From contig URAF01000011.1 of NCBI GenBank assembly GCA_900545885.1, positions 1 to 64,000 of the forward strand: DNA of 64,000 bases, written 5' to 3'. Shown in pieces: positions 54,264-62,265 of this stretch (the first letter of the stretch is position 1; each line of letters begins with the position of its first letter). Under the pieces are notes generated by a model. That model was not told the DNA's origin. It was given only the letters and a program-made list of their open reading frames with translations, and did not search any database. Made by a program: the position numbers and the translations under genes. This DNA comes from an uncultured Eubacteriales bacterium. Its GTDB lineage: Bacteria > Bacillota > Clostridia > Christensenellales > CAG-917.

Positions 54264-54761
54264 TCAATCGTCGAATTCGGAAACGTCTGCAACCTTGTTC
54301 ATCGCGGCGTTTATCGTCGAGCCGTCAAAGCCTTTCTGATACAAAAAAGCGGCGACCTTTCTGAAATCTTTTTTCTCGGTCACACGCTTTGCACGGATAT
54401 ATTTTTCCGCCATACCCACGGCTTTTTCGAGTTCGCTCTCGTCCGTCAATTTGTTTTCCAGACAGCAAGTTACAGTGTTTTGAGCTATGCCCTTTTCGTA
54501 AACGAGTTTGTACTCGATTTTCTTTCTGCCGTACCTTGCCCCGCAATAATCGACAAAGTCGTTCACATACGCCTCGTCGTTGATGTATCTGTACGATTTT
54601 GCACGAGCAATCGCCTCTTCGACTTCCTGTTTGTGAAAGCCTTTCGAATAAAGTTTTTCGCGGACTTCTTTCTCCGAACGCGGAGAAACGGCGAGATATT
54701 TCACCGCCGTTTCAAACGCGTCTTTTTTTACGGATTTTTCTTTTTTGTCTTTCTGCTCCAA
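54264..54761 (-). CDS. recX: Regulatory protein RecX
   Basis: A 165-residue RecA modulator built of helical RecX repeats: AVKYLAVSPRSEKEVREKLYSKG (about 19-41, with the first-repeat motif) and YINDEAYVNDFVDY (about 58-71). It limits RecA filament growth during repair. It starts with TTG 54761, with GAGG six bases upstream, 15 bases after the ilvE stop, so it shares the ilvE transcript. Confidence 0.92.
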   Translation of the reverse strand: MEQKDKKEKSVKKDAFETAVKYLAVSPRSEKEVREKLYSKGFHKQEVEEAIARAKSYRYINDEAYVNDFVDYCGARYGRKKIEYKLVYEKGIAQNTVTCCLENKLTDESELEKAVGMAEKYIRAKRVTEKKDFRKVAAFLYQKGFDGSTINAAMNKVADVSEFDD

Positions 54762-54776
54762 AAAAGCCTCTTCCGA

Positions 54777-55838
54777 TTATTTCACGTGGTAGACCCAACC
54801 GAATTCGTCGGGATAACGTTCGGTCTGAATGCCCGTGATTCTGTCATACAGCCAGCCCGTAATCTTGCCCATTTCGCCGTTGTTGATTTCCATCGTGATG
54901 TCTTTATAAGCAATGGTACCGACGGGAGAAATGACGGCAGCGGTGCCCGTTCCGAATGCTTCGTCGAGTTTGCCGTTGTTGTAAGCGTCCACGACTTCCG
55001 CGATGGGTACGTGTCTTTCTTCGACTTTGTAGCCGAATTTTTTGAGCACCTGAATTGCGCTGTCACGGGTAATACCGCGCAGAATGGAACCGTCCAGCAT
55101 AGGAGTGACGACGACGCCGTCGATGACGAAGAACATGTTCATTGCGCCGACTTCTTCGACGTACTTCTTCTCTGCGCCGTCAAGCCACAGAACCTGGTCG
55201 TAACCTTTTTCTTTGGCTCTTTCGCCGGCAAGCAGGCTGCATGCATAATTGCCCATGCATTTTGCTTCGCCCGTACCGCCCTTGGACGCGCGGGTGAGCT
55301 CGCTCTCGACGATGAGTTTTGTGGGTTGAAGTCCGTGTTCGTAGTAGCTGCCCACAGGCGAAAGAATGATGGTGAAAACAAACTTTTTGCTGGGGTGAAC
55401 ACCGAGGAACGCTTCCGAACCGAACATAAACGGACGAATGTAAAGTGCGGTGCCGGGTGCGGTGGGAATCCATTCTTCTTCGAGTTTGACAAGTTCGCTG
55501 AGTGCGGCGATGACTGTGTCTATATCGAGTTGCGCCATGCAAAGACGCTCTGCGCTTCTGTTCATACGCACGAAGTTGTCACGGGGACGGAACATGGTGA
55601 TTTCGCCTTTGGAGTTCTTGTACGCTTTGAGTCCCTCGAAAATACCCTGACCGTAATGGAGCGAGCAGCAAGCGGGATTAATGCGGAAATCGTCATAAGG
55701 CACGATTTCGGGTTCTCCCCAACCGCCCTTTGCGGCGTCATACTCCATAACGAGCATATGGTCGGTAAAATATTTACCGAAGCCGAGCTTGGTAAAATCG
55801 GGTTTTTGTTTCCTTTCTTTGACCATTGTGATTTTCAT
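54777..55838 (-). CDS. ilvE: Branched-chain amino acid aminotransferase
   Basis: A 353-residue fold-type IV PLP enzyme that exchanges amino groups between Leu/Ile/Val and their 2-oxoacids. The region GGTGEAKCMGNYACSLLA (about 190-207) contains the PLP lysine, and QVLWLDGAEKKYVEEVG follows. Length fits the type II (ilvE-2) group. AAGGAG precedes ATG 55838. RecX is downstream in the same operon. Confidence 0.94.
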   Translation of the reverse strand: MKITMVKERKQKPDFTKLGFGKYFTDHMLVMEYDAAKGGWGEPEIVPYDDFRINPACCSLHYGQGIFEGLKAYKNSKGEITMFRPRDNFVRMNRSAERLCMAQLDIDTVIAALSELVKLEEEWIPTAPGTALYIRPFMFGSEAFLGVHPSKKFVFTIILSPVGSYYEHGLQPTKLIVESELTRASKGGTGEAKCMGNYACSLLAGERAKEKGYDQVLWLDGAEKKYVEEVGAMNMFFVIDGVVVTPMLDGSILRGITRDSAIQVLKKFGYKVEERHVPIAEVVDAYNNGKLDEAFGTGTAAVISPVGTIAYKDITMEINNGEMGKITGWLYDRITGIQTERYPDEFGWVYHVK

Positions 55839-56280
55839 AACTACTCCTTAACGCTTTTGCGTATTGTTCGATTATTGTTGTTTCGGTTATCGTTTCGAAT
55901 ATCGTTGCCGATAGTTTTTCCTTTGTCGCCGCGTTTTTACAGTCGTCTCGACCAAGACTTGTACAAGCCTCGCACAAACAACTTGTTTGCACCTGAATTT
56001 GCTTTACACCGCTACTTCGACCTGTTCAAAAGCCAAAATACACGATTTGTGTTCCAATCTGGGCATTTTGCAATGCGAACAGAGGTTTTAAGACGGTTTT
56101 CAACGCAAGCGATTATCACTTGTAACATCGCAAATACACTTTTCGTGTTTTCGGCATTTTTTCCACCATTGATTTTAGAACACGTTTTGTGTATTGTTTT
56201 TCAGCGACCTTCTGTAAAGGCATTTTCAAAGAGGTTATCGGTCTTGCCGACATATTCCTTTACGACCGCACAGCTTTGAT
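55839..56280. other. Spacer upstream of ilvE
   Basis: A 442-base gap between ilvE and yigZ, both minus. I looked for a T-box, leader peptide or other riboswitch and see none; it is AT-rich with no clear gene or strong hairpin. An ilvE promoter should be here but no good -35/-10 pair stands out. Confidence 0.45.
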
Positions 56281-56907
56281 TTAACGGCGTTTGAAGGCTT
56301 CGCCGTCACGCACTGCCGCAACCTTTCCGTTGGTCAGCGCGACTATATCGTTCATCGTCTTGTCTGCGAAATCCTCTTCAGCAAAGACTTCCGCAGAAAC
56401 CCTGTCGCCGTATTCGGTGTGTCCGAATATCACGCCCGTTCTCCGCAATGCACTCTCCAAGACCGAATAGTCCGAATAGTCGCATTCGAACCTTATTCTC
56501 GCGCACATTGTGTATTCGGCAACGTCGGCTTTTTCCAAAACCTGTGCCACGCTGTCGGTATAAGCTCCGACCAGACCGCCCGCACCGAGTTTTATTCCGC
56601 CGAAATATCTCGTCACCACAACTGCGGTTTTGACAAGCCCGCGTCGGCGCAGAACTTCGAGCATCGGTTGCCCTGCCGTTCCTCCCGGTTCACCGTCATC
56701 GGAAAATCTGGTTTCCGTTCCGCGTTCGTCGGCAATATAAGCATAACAGTTGTGCGTTGCGTCGGGATATCTGCGTTTTATGCTACGCACGAAATTCTCG
56801 GCGTCTTCGCCGTCACGCACCCCCGCAACGGTGGCAATGAATTTGGAACGCTTGATTTCTATGAGATTTTCCGTCGTTCCGTCAACCGTCGTATACTTCC
56901 TACTCAA
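56281..56907 (-). CDS. yigZ: YigZ/IMPACT-family protein
   Basis: A 208-residue protein of the conserved YigZ family (N-terminal UPF0029 domain plus ferredoxin-like C-terminal domain). Motifs RSKFIATVAGVRDGEDAENFV, HNCYAYI, FSDDGEPGGTAGQPMLEVL and TRYFGGIKLGAGGLVGAY are diagnostic. The role is not settled; relatives affect translation stress. It starts with TTG 56907, behind AAGGTGAT, and overlaps the tyrS stop by eight bases. Confidence 0.92.
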   Translation of the reverse strand: MSRKYTTVDGTTENLIEIKRSKFIATVAGVRDGEDAENFVRSIKRRYPDATHNCYAYIADERGTETRFSDDGEPGGTAGQPMLEVLRRRGLVKTAVVVTRYFGGIKLGAGGLVGAYTDSVAQVLEKADVAEYTMCARIRFECDYSDYSVLESALRRTGVIFGHTEYGDRVSAEVFAEEDFADKTMNDIVALTNGKVAAVRDGEAFKRR

Positions 56908-58114
56908 CGATCACCTTGAAGAAATTCTTTTTGCCCTTTTGCAGAACAAATCCGTTGGCAATCTGACTGTCCGTAAGAGTTGCGGCTATATTTGTGACTT
57001 TTGCTCCGTCAACGCTTATGCCTCCGCCCTGTATAAGTCTTTTCGCTTCGCCTTTGGACGGAACTTTCATAACGGCAACGAGTATATCTGCAATCGCGGT
57101 CATTCCTTTCGGAATAACTGCGGAAGGCATATTGTCGCTGTCGCCCGAAAACGCTGCTTTGGCTTTTGCAAGCGCGTCATCCGCGTCTTGCTTGCCGTGT
57201 ACCATAAGCGTAAGTTCGTATGCAAGGCGTTCTTTTGCGGCGTTCATGCGTTCGTCGTTGTAGCGCGTGAGTTCCGCGATTTCGTCAAGCGGCAGGAACG
57301 TGAGGAAACGGAAAACCTTTTCCACGTCGGCGTCGGGTATGTTTCTCCAATACTGGAAGAAATCGTAAGGTGACGTTTTGTTGCGGTCGAGCCACACGGC
57401 ACCTTTTGCGGTTTTGCCCATTTTGATGCCTTCGGACGTAGTCAGAAGACCGAACGTGATTGCGAACGCGTCTTTGCCTTCCTTACGGCGAATGAGGTCG
57501 GCACCCGCCAGAATGTTGGACCACTGGTCGTCGCCGCCGCATTGCAGCACACAACCGTATTTGCGGTTGAGCACGAGGAAGTCGTAAGACTGCATCAGCA
57601 TGTAGTTGAATTCAAGGAACGTAAGTCCTTTTTCCATACGCGCTTTGTAGCATTCCGCAGTCAGCATTTTGTTGACGGAGAAGCAAGCGCCTATTTCACG
57701 CAGGAAATCGATGTAGTTGAGATTGAGAAGCCAATCCGCGTTGTTCACGATGATGGCGGCATTTTCGCCTTCAAAACGGATAAAACGTGCCATTTGTTCT
57801 TTGAAACAAGCCACGTTGTGTGCGATTGTTTCTTTTGTCATCATACTGCGCAAATCGGTACGACCGGACGGGTCGCCAATCATCGCCGTGCCTCCGCCTA
57901 TGAGGATAATCGGCTTGTGACCTGCGTCCTGCAAACGCTTTGCGACTATCATCTGCATAAAATGACCTACATGCAAGCTGTCCGCCGTAGGGTCAAAACC
58001 GATATAAAAGCATTGAGAACCGCTGTCAAGCAACTTTTTGAGTTCTTCTTCGTAAACGGTCTGTTTGACCAATCCGCGTTCTCTGAGTTCGTCGATGATG
58101 TTCATTTTGGACAT
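56900..58114 (-). CDS. tyrS: Tyrosyl-tRNA synthetase
   Basis: A 404-residue class Ic synthetase. The HIGH motif is ADSLHVGHFMQM (about 46-57) and the KMSKS counterpart is GIKMGKTAKGAVWLD (about 233-247). The C-terminal S4 domain (PSKGEAKRLIQGGGISVDG) binds tRNA. Length fits TyrS type 1. ATG 58114 has AGGTGAT upstream; an ATG three codons later is possible. No T-box leader is recognisable. Confidence 0.95.
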   Translation of the reverse strand: MSKMNIIDELRERGLVKQTVYEEELKKLLDSGSQCFYIGFDPTADSLHVGHFMQMIVAKRLQDAGHKPIILIGGGTAMIGDPSGRTDLRSMMTKETIAHNVACFKEQMARFIRFEGENAAIIVNNADWLLNLNYIDFLREIGACFSVNKMLTAECYKARMEKGLTFLEFNYMLMQSYDFLVLNRKYGCVLQCGGDDQWSNILAGADLIRRKEGKDAFAITFGLLTTSEGIKMGKTAKGAVWLDRNKTSPYDFFQYWRNIPDADVEKVFRFLTFLPLDEIAELTRYNDERMNAAKERLAYELTLMVHGKQDADDALAKAKAAFSGDSDNMPSAVIPKGMTAIADILVAVMKVPSKGEAKRLIQGGGISVDGAKVTNIAATLTDSQIANGFVLQKGKKNFFKVIVE

Positions 58115-58250
58115 ATAATCACCTATATTATTAAATCTTTTGAAAATTATATCACCAAAACCACATACAAGCAACTTATATCGCCAAAATCGCGTTAAAA
58201 GTCGTACTATTTGCTTTTGTTTGCAAAGCGCAATTGCAAAAGCATTACCG

Positions 58251-58279
58251 TTGACTTGCGAGCGCGTTTAATTTATTAT
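58251..58279 (+). promoter_or_regulatory. Sigma-A promoter of the lipoprotein gene
   Basis: TTGACT (58251-58256) and TATTAT (58274-58279) are 17 bases apart, about 38 bases before the lipoprotein start, with GGGAGGA as ribosome binding site. Confidence 0.8.
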
Positions 58280-58316
58280 AGATAAAGATAAAAGTTTTTA
58301 TCGCCAGGGAGGAAAC

Positions 58317-58937
58317 ATGAAAAGAATATTTGCACTTCTGCTGGCATTGTGCCTTAGCATATCTGTTTTTGCAGTAGCTCTCACGGCCTGCAACAACAAC
58401 GACGCGCCGGGCGGTACCAACAATTCGGGAAACACGTCCGAAAACGGCGACAACGTCTTTACGCAAGGTATCACATACGACAGATTCTACGAAATTGTTT
58501 CGTCAGCCGACAACATAACGGCAACAAGAAACAAAGTCGACTATGCCAACACCGCAGGCATTACGGTTGCTTATCAGTACGAAAACACGGCGGCATATTT
58601 GGACGGTGACAACGTTCATCATTATCTCGAATACTATTATGCGCTCGAAAAAGACCGGAAGTTGAAGCATATGGAATACATTTTCGTCGAAGACGACTGC
58701 ACGTATACGATAAGCGGACTTAATTACGACGAAGTCTTCAACGCCGACTATTCTCAGACTCTGTACGACTATATCAACGGCACACCCAAAATTGGGAACA
58801 CAGTTATTGCCGATGATTGCGGAATGAACATCGGACAACCGACCGTCGAATTCGACGCAACAATTCTCAACGTAACTTATTCGGCTGACGACGGCAACGG
58901 AAAATCCGTTTTGACGAGCATTAAAAATACGGCGTAG
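58317..58937 (+). CDS. Secreted lipoprotein, frameshifted near its C-terminus
   Basis: A 206-residue protein with a lipoprotein signal peptide: basic start, hydrophobic core and lipobox ALTAC (Cys at about 25), then a Gly/Asn/Ser linker and an acidic globular domain (about 48-200). No function is recognised. The frame closes at TAG 58935-58937 with SIKNTA, but the other frame continues from 58937 as GTTKVDIPDELYAYTKVG to TGA 59006-59008. The run of five A at 58923-58927 is the likely frameshift point. See the tail entry. Confidence 0.78.
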   Translation: MKRIFALLLALCLSISVFAVALTACNNNDAPGGTNNSGNTSENGDNVFTQGITYDRFYEIVSSADNITATRNKVDYANTAGITVAYQYENTAAYLDGDNVHHYLEYYYALEKDRKLKHMEYIFVEDDCTYTISGLNYDEVFNADYSQTLYDYINGTPKIGNTVIADDCGMNIGQPTVEFDATILNVTYSADDGNGKSVLTSIKNTA

Positions 58938-59008
58938 GAACAACGAAAGTTGATATTCCCGACGAACTGTATGCTTACACAAAGGTCGGCACCGCAGTTG
59001 AAGTATGA
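58937..59008 (+). pseudogene. Displaced C-terminal tail of the lipoprotein
   Basis: This short frame encodes GTTKVDIPDELYAYTKVGTA, continuing smoothly after the frameshift, and ends TGA. One extra A, or two fewer, in the preceding A-run would restore a protein of about 229 residues. It could be a sequencing error, a true mutation or phase variation. Confidence 0.6.
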
Positions 59009-59037
59009 AGTATTGATTTCTGAAACATTCCCAAAAC

Positions 59038-59061
59038 AAAAGCCACCGAACGGTGGCTTTT
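59038..59061 (+). terminator. Terminator of the lipoprotein gene
   Basis: AAAAGCCACCG (59038-59048) pairs with CGGTGGCTTTT (59051-59061), followed by TTGC. Confidence 0.85.
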
Positions 59062-59154
59062 TGCTTGCAAATTGTTTTTGTTCTACTAGAGCTATTAATT
59101 ACTTAGCAAGTGCTTCTTGCACGGCAACCGCGCATGCAACGGACTGCGAACCAA

Positions 59155-59177
59155 AAGGCACGCTGTTCGCGTGCCTT
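59155..59177 (-). terminator. Terminator hairpin, distal copy
   Basis: AAGGCACGC pairs with GCGTGCCTT around a 5-base loop, with TTTT on the minus strand. It is the second hairpin behind the GGGtGRT gene and lies inside the tandem repeat. Confidence 0.75.
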
Positions 59178-59270
59178 GATGTTCGGTGTAAATCTTACCG
59201 ATGTAGTATTTTGATTACTTTGCAAGCGCTTCCTGCACGGCAACCGCGCACGCAACGGACTGCGAACCAA

Positions 59271-59293
59271 AAGGCACGCTGTTCGCGTGCCTT
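59271..59293 (-). terminator. Terminator hairpin of the GGGtGRT gene, proximal copy
   Basis: The same 9-bp stem as at 59155-59177, 116 bases closer to the gene. It ends the GGGtGRT transcript. Confidence 0.78.
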
Positions 59294-59331
59294 GATGTTC
59301 GGTGTTTTATCTTTCTGATGTAATATTTATA

Positions 59332-60336
59332 TTACTTAGCAAGCGCTTCTTGCACTGCAACCGCGCATGCAACGGACGCACCGACCATGGGGTTGTTGCC
59401 CATACCGATGAGGCCCATCATTTCGACGTGTGCGGGAACGGAAGACGAACCTGCAAACTGTGCGTCGGAGTGCATTCTGCCCATCGTATCGGTCATGCCG
59501 TAAGACGCGGGACCTGCTGCCATGTTGTCGGGGTGAAGGGTTCTGCCCGTGCCGCCACCGCTTGCGACGGAGAAGTATTTCTTGCCGTGTTCGACTGCCC
59601 ATTTCTTGTAGGTGCCTGCAACGGGGTGCTGGAAACGGGTGGGGTTCGTGGAGTTGCCCGTGATGGAAACGTCAACGTCTTCAAGACGCATAATCGCAAC
59701 GCCTTCTGTGACGTCGTCCGCACCGTAAACGCGGACTGCTGCGCGTTCGCCGTCGGAATATGCGGTTTCTTTGACTATGCTGACTTCGCCGGTGTAATAA
59801 TCCATTTTGGTCTGAACGTAAGTGAAACCGTTGATACGGCTGATGATGTATGCCGCGTCTTTTCCGAGACCGTTGAGGATAACTTTAAGGGGCTGTTTGC
59901 GAACTTTGTTTGCAGTTCTTGCAATGCCGATTGCGCCTTCTGCCGCCGCGAAAGATTCGTGACCTGCGAGGAATGCGAAGCATTTGGTTTCTTCTCTTAG
60001 AAGCATTGCGGCGAGGTTGCCGTGTCCGAGACCGACTGCGCGCTGTTCTGCAACGGAACCGGGAATGCAGAAGCTTTGCAGACCGATACCGATTGCTTCG
60101 GCGGCGTCTGCTGCGTTCTTGCAGCCTTTCTTGAGTGCGATTGCGCAACCGACGGTGTATGCCCAGACTGCGTTTTCAAACGCGATGGGCTGAACGCATT
60201 TGACTATGGCTTCGACGTCGATACCTTTTTCGTCGCAGACTGCTTTTGCTTCTTCCAGAGAGGCAATACCGTATTCGGCAAGAGCCTTGTTGATTTTGTC
60301 AATTCTTCTTTCGTAACCTTCAAATCTGATGCTCAT
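59332..60336 (-). CDS. GGGtGRT protein
   Basis: A 334-residue protein named for its motif SGGGTGRTLHPD (about 266-277). It begins MSIRFEGYERRIDKINKALAEYG. Other conserved stretches are GLGHGNLAAMLLREETKCFAF, GNSTNPTRFQHPVAGTYKKW and MGLIGMGNNPMVGAS. No enzymatic function is established that I know of. It lies nine bases after a NifU-like gene and both have excellent AGGAGG sites, so they are made together, probably at high level. A link to Fe-S cluster or redox metabolism is inferred from the partner. Its 3' end is triplicated. Confidence 0.9.
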   Translation of the reverse strand: MSIRFEGYERRIDKINKALAEYGIASLEEAKAVCDEKGIDVEAIVKCVQPIAFENAVWAYTVGCAIALKKGCKNAADAAEAIGIGLQSFCIPGSVAEQRAVGLGHGNLAAMLLREETKCFAFLAGHESFAAAEGAIGIARTANKVRKQPLKVILNGLGKDAAYIISRINGFTYVQTKMDYYTGEVSIVKETAYSDGERAAVRVYGADDVTEGVAIMRLEDVDVSITGNSTNPTRFQHPVAGTYKKWAVEHGKKYFSVASGGGTGRTLHPDNMAAGPASYGMTDTMGRMHSDAQFAGSSSVPAHVEMMGLIGMGNNPMVGASVACAVAVQEALAK

Positions 60337-60345
60337 ATCTGCCTC

Positions 60346-61038
60346 CTATTCGTTGCGGGGGTCAATATATTTGACCGCGTTTGCGTATCTGCCATAAGTA
60401 CCCGTGCTCTTCTTGAGGGCTTCTGCGGGGTCGACGCCTTTCTTTATCATGTCCATCATGACGCCCATCTTGACGAATTCGTAACCGATGATTTCGTTGT
60501 TTTCGTCAAGGGCGATTTTGGTGACGTAACCTTCTGCCATTTCGAGGTATCTGGGACCTTTTTTGAGAGTGGAATACATCGTGCCGACCTGGCTTCTGAG
60601 ACCTTTACCGAGGTCTTCGAGGCCTGCGCCGATGGGAAGACCGTCCTCGGAGAAAGCGGACTGCGTTCTGCCGTAGACGATTTGGAGGAACAACTCACGC
60701 ATAGCGGTGTTGATAGCGTCGCAGACAAGGTCGGTGTTGAGAGCTTCGAGAATGGTTTTGCCGGGAAGAATTTCGGCAGCCATAGCGGCGGAGTGAGTCA
60801 TACCCGAGCAACCGAGAGTTTCGACGAGAGCCTCCTGAATGACGCCGTCTTTGACGTTGAGCGTAAGTTTGCAGGCACCCTGCTGAGGTGCGCACCAGCC
60901 GACGCCGTGGGTCAGACCGCAGATGTCCTTGATTTCCTTCGCCTGAACCCATTTGCCTTCTTCGGGAATGGGAGCGGGTCCGTGGTTGGGACCTTTGGCG
61001 ACAGGACACATAGTTTCAACTTCGTGAGAATATTGCAT
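60346..61038 (-). CDS. NifU/IscU-like Fe-S scaffold protein
   Basis: A 230-residue protein with an IscU-like core. Conserved cysteines appear at WCAPQQGACKL (about 47-57), ETLGCSGMTHSAA (about 72-84) and DLVCDAINTAM (about 102-112), spaced as in scaffold proteins though the first region has two cysteines. The C-terminal 80 residues are extra relative to IscU. It always seems to travel with GGGtGRT proteins; a dedicated cluster donor role is inferred. ATG 61038 has AGGAGG upstream. Confidence 0.85.
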   Translation of the reverse strand: MQYSHEVETMCPVAKGPNHGPAPIPEEGKWVQAKEIKDICGLTHGVGWCAPQQGACKLTLNVKDGVIQEALVETLGCSGMTHSAAMAAEILPGKTILEALNTDLVCDAINTAMRELFLQIVYGRTQSAFSEDGLPIGAGLEDLGKGLRSQVGTMYSTLKKGPRYLEMAEGYVTKIALDENNEIIGYEFVKMGVMMDMIKKGVDPAEALKKSTGTYGRYANAVKYIDPRNE

Positions 61039-61149
61039 ATATGCCTCCTAAGAGATAAATTTATAACCTTAGGTTATTGTAACCCAAAACGGATTTATAC
61101 GCAAGCGAAAAAAAGTAAAATCCGCCTCCGCATATGCCTTTTGTTTGAA

Positions 61150-61180
61150 AATAAAACTGCCGCGTTAAAAGCGCGGCAGT
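61150..61180 (-). terminator. Terminator of the DUF1508-like gene
   Basis: ACTGCCGCG (61156-61164) pairs with CGCGGCAGT (61172-61180), followed by TTTTATTTT on the minus strand. Confidence 0.85.
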
Positions 61181-61210
61181 AAGATGACATGATTGAGGTC
61201 GGATTCAGTT

Positions 61211-62086
61211 TTACGCACGGACGATGTCGGTCTGTGCAAAGTATTTGAGCTCCTTGATACTGTCTTCGGCAGCAACGCGAACGTCTTTCTTGGGTCCGAT
61301 GTAGGTGTTGATGTTGCGGACGAGTTTGTAGTGATAGTCACCCGCCTCGCCTTCGACGGAGAACGCACCTGCAAGAACGTGTTTCTTAAAACGCTTGACT
61401 GCGTCAAGGCAGTACTGTTTGGTGAGATAGTTTTCGCTTGCGTAAAGCAGTTCGCCTTTGTTGGAGTAAAGCGTGAAATAATATTCCTCGCCGTCTTTGC
61501 CGACAACATACTGTCCGTAAATTCCCGCGGGGTCGAACCCTGCTTTCTTTTCGAGTTCGGGACGAACGGCTTTGGGTTTGGACGTAATGGGTGCGGACGG
61601 GGGCATTACGCGTTTGACGATGGGAGGAGGAGGCTCGGGCAAGTACATTTTCTGAACGTACACGGGAGCGTTGCCCTCAAAATAGCACGCTTCGAGCGGG
61701 TCATAGTAATAGCCTTTGTATTCGCCGTCGTAGTTGGACCAGTCGCCCTGACGTTCGTCAATGGGACGGGTGTTTGCCGCGATGGGGTTCTCTTCCGAAA
61801 GAACGAACTTGGTTGCGTCCGAATAGACTTCGGGTTGCGGTTCGGCATTGTCGTCTTCACGAGGCATGGAACGCGCTACTCTGCGGATAATGGTACGTCC
61901 GCCCTGCGCATTCTGCGAGGGTTGTGCGACGGGTGCCGCAACAGGTTCGGCAACGGTTTCGTTATCCTTGTGTTTTCTTGCGAAAACCGCACTGACGATG
62001 AGCATGACGACGGCGACCAAAGCGACGACGGCAAGCGCAATATAAACAATCAGTTCGACTGTGGAAAGATTTGCAAAAACTCCCAT
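61211..62086 (-). CDS. Membrane-anchored protein with C-terminal DUF1508-like domain
   Basis: A 291-residue protein: one N-terminal membrane helix (about 10-35), a Pro/Ala-rich disordered stretch (about 44-80), a middle part with WSNYDGEYKGYYYDPLEACYF, a proline-rich segment (PEPPPPIV) and a C-terminal domain (about 205-285) in which GKDGEEYYFTLYSNKGELLYA and ENYLTKQYCLDAVKRFKKHV resemble the YegP/DUF1508 repeat. Function unknown. ATG 62086 is preceded by GAGGGAGTG; an upstream GTG-type start is less likely. Confidence 0.75.
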   Translation of the reverse strand: MGVFANLSTVELIVYIALAVVALVAVVMLIVSAVFARKHKDNETVAEPVAAPVAQPSQNAQGGRTIIRRVARSMPREDDNAEPQPEVYSDATKFVLSEENPIAANTRPIDERQGDWSNYDGEYKGYYYDPLEACYFEGNAPVYVQKMYLPEPPPPIVKRVMPPSAPITSKPKAVRPELEKKAGFDPAGIYGQYVVGKDGEEYYFTLYSNKGELLYASENYLTKQYCLDAVKRFKKHVLAGAFSVEGEAGDYHYKLVRNINTYIGPKKDVRVAAEDSIKELKYFAQTDIVRA

Positions 62087-62265
62087 TTTCACTCCCTCAC
62101 TCAAAAATCATATTTCAAGTTATAATCATTTTAGCACACGCGTGACGATATAGCAATCTTTTTTTTGACGCACAACGAATTTCAATATGACATGCCGCTC
62201 TGCGTCGGCAACGCCCGAAACGAATAGCTTGCAATTACGGTTTGCATTTCCCACTTTCGGGCAAG

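Larger units (their letters stand above)
59099..59331 (-). repeat. Tandem copies of the GGGtGRT gene 3' end plus terminator
   Basis: The last 43-46 bases of the GGGtGRT gene, encoding ACAVAVQEALAK and stop, recur at 59215-59260 and 59099-59144. Each extra copy is preceded, in the gene direction, by the same 23-base terminator hairpin and spacer, giving a period of 116-117 bases. The copies lack a start codon and are not genes. Identity between the two extra units is high but not perfect. Confidence 0.9.

Noticed and set aside
54222..56279. 685-codon plus-strand frame over recX, ilvE and the following spacer
   Set aside because: It lies antisense to two clear genes and its only unique part (55839-56279) shows no coding features or ribosome binding site.
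59099..59331. CRISPR array
   Set aside because: Only two and a half units of 116-117 bases exist, and they are copies of a gene end with a terminator, not short repeats with unique spacers.
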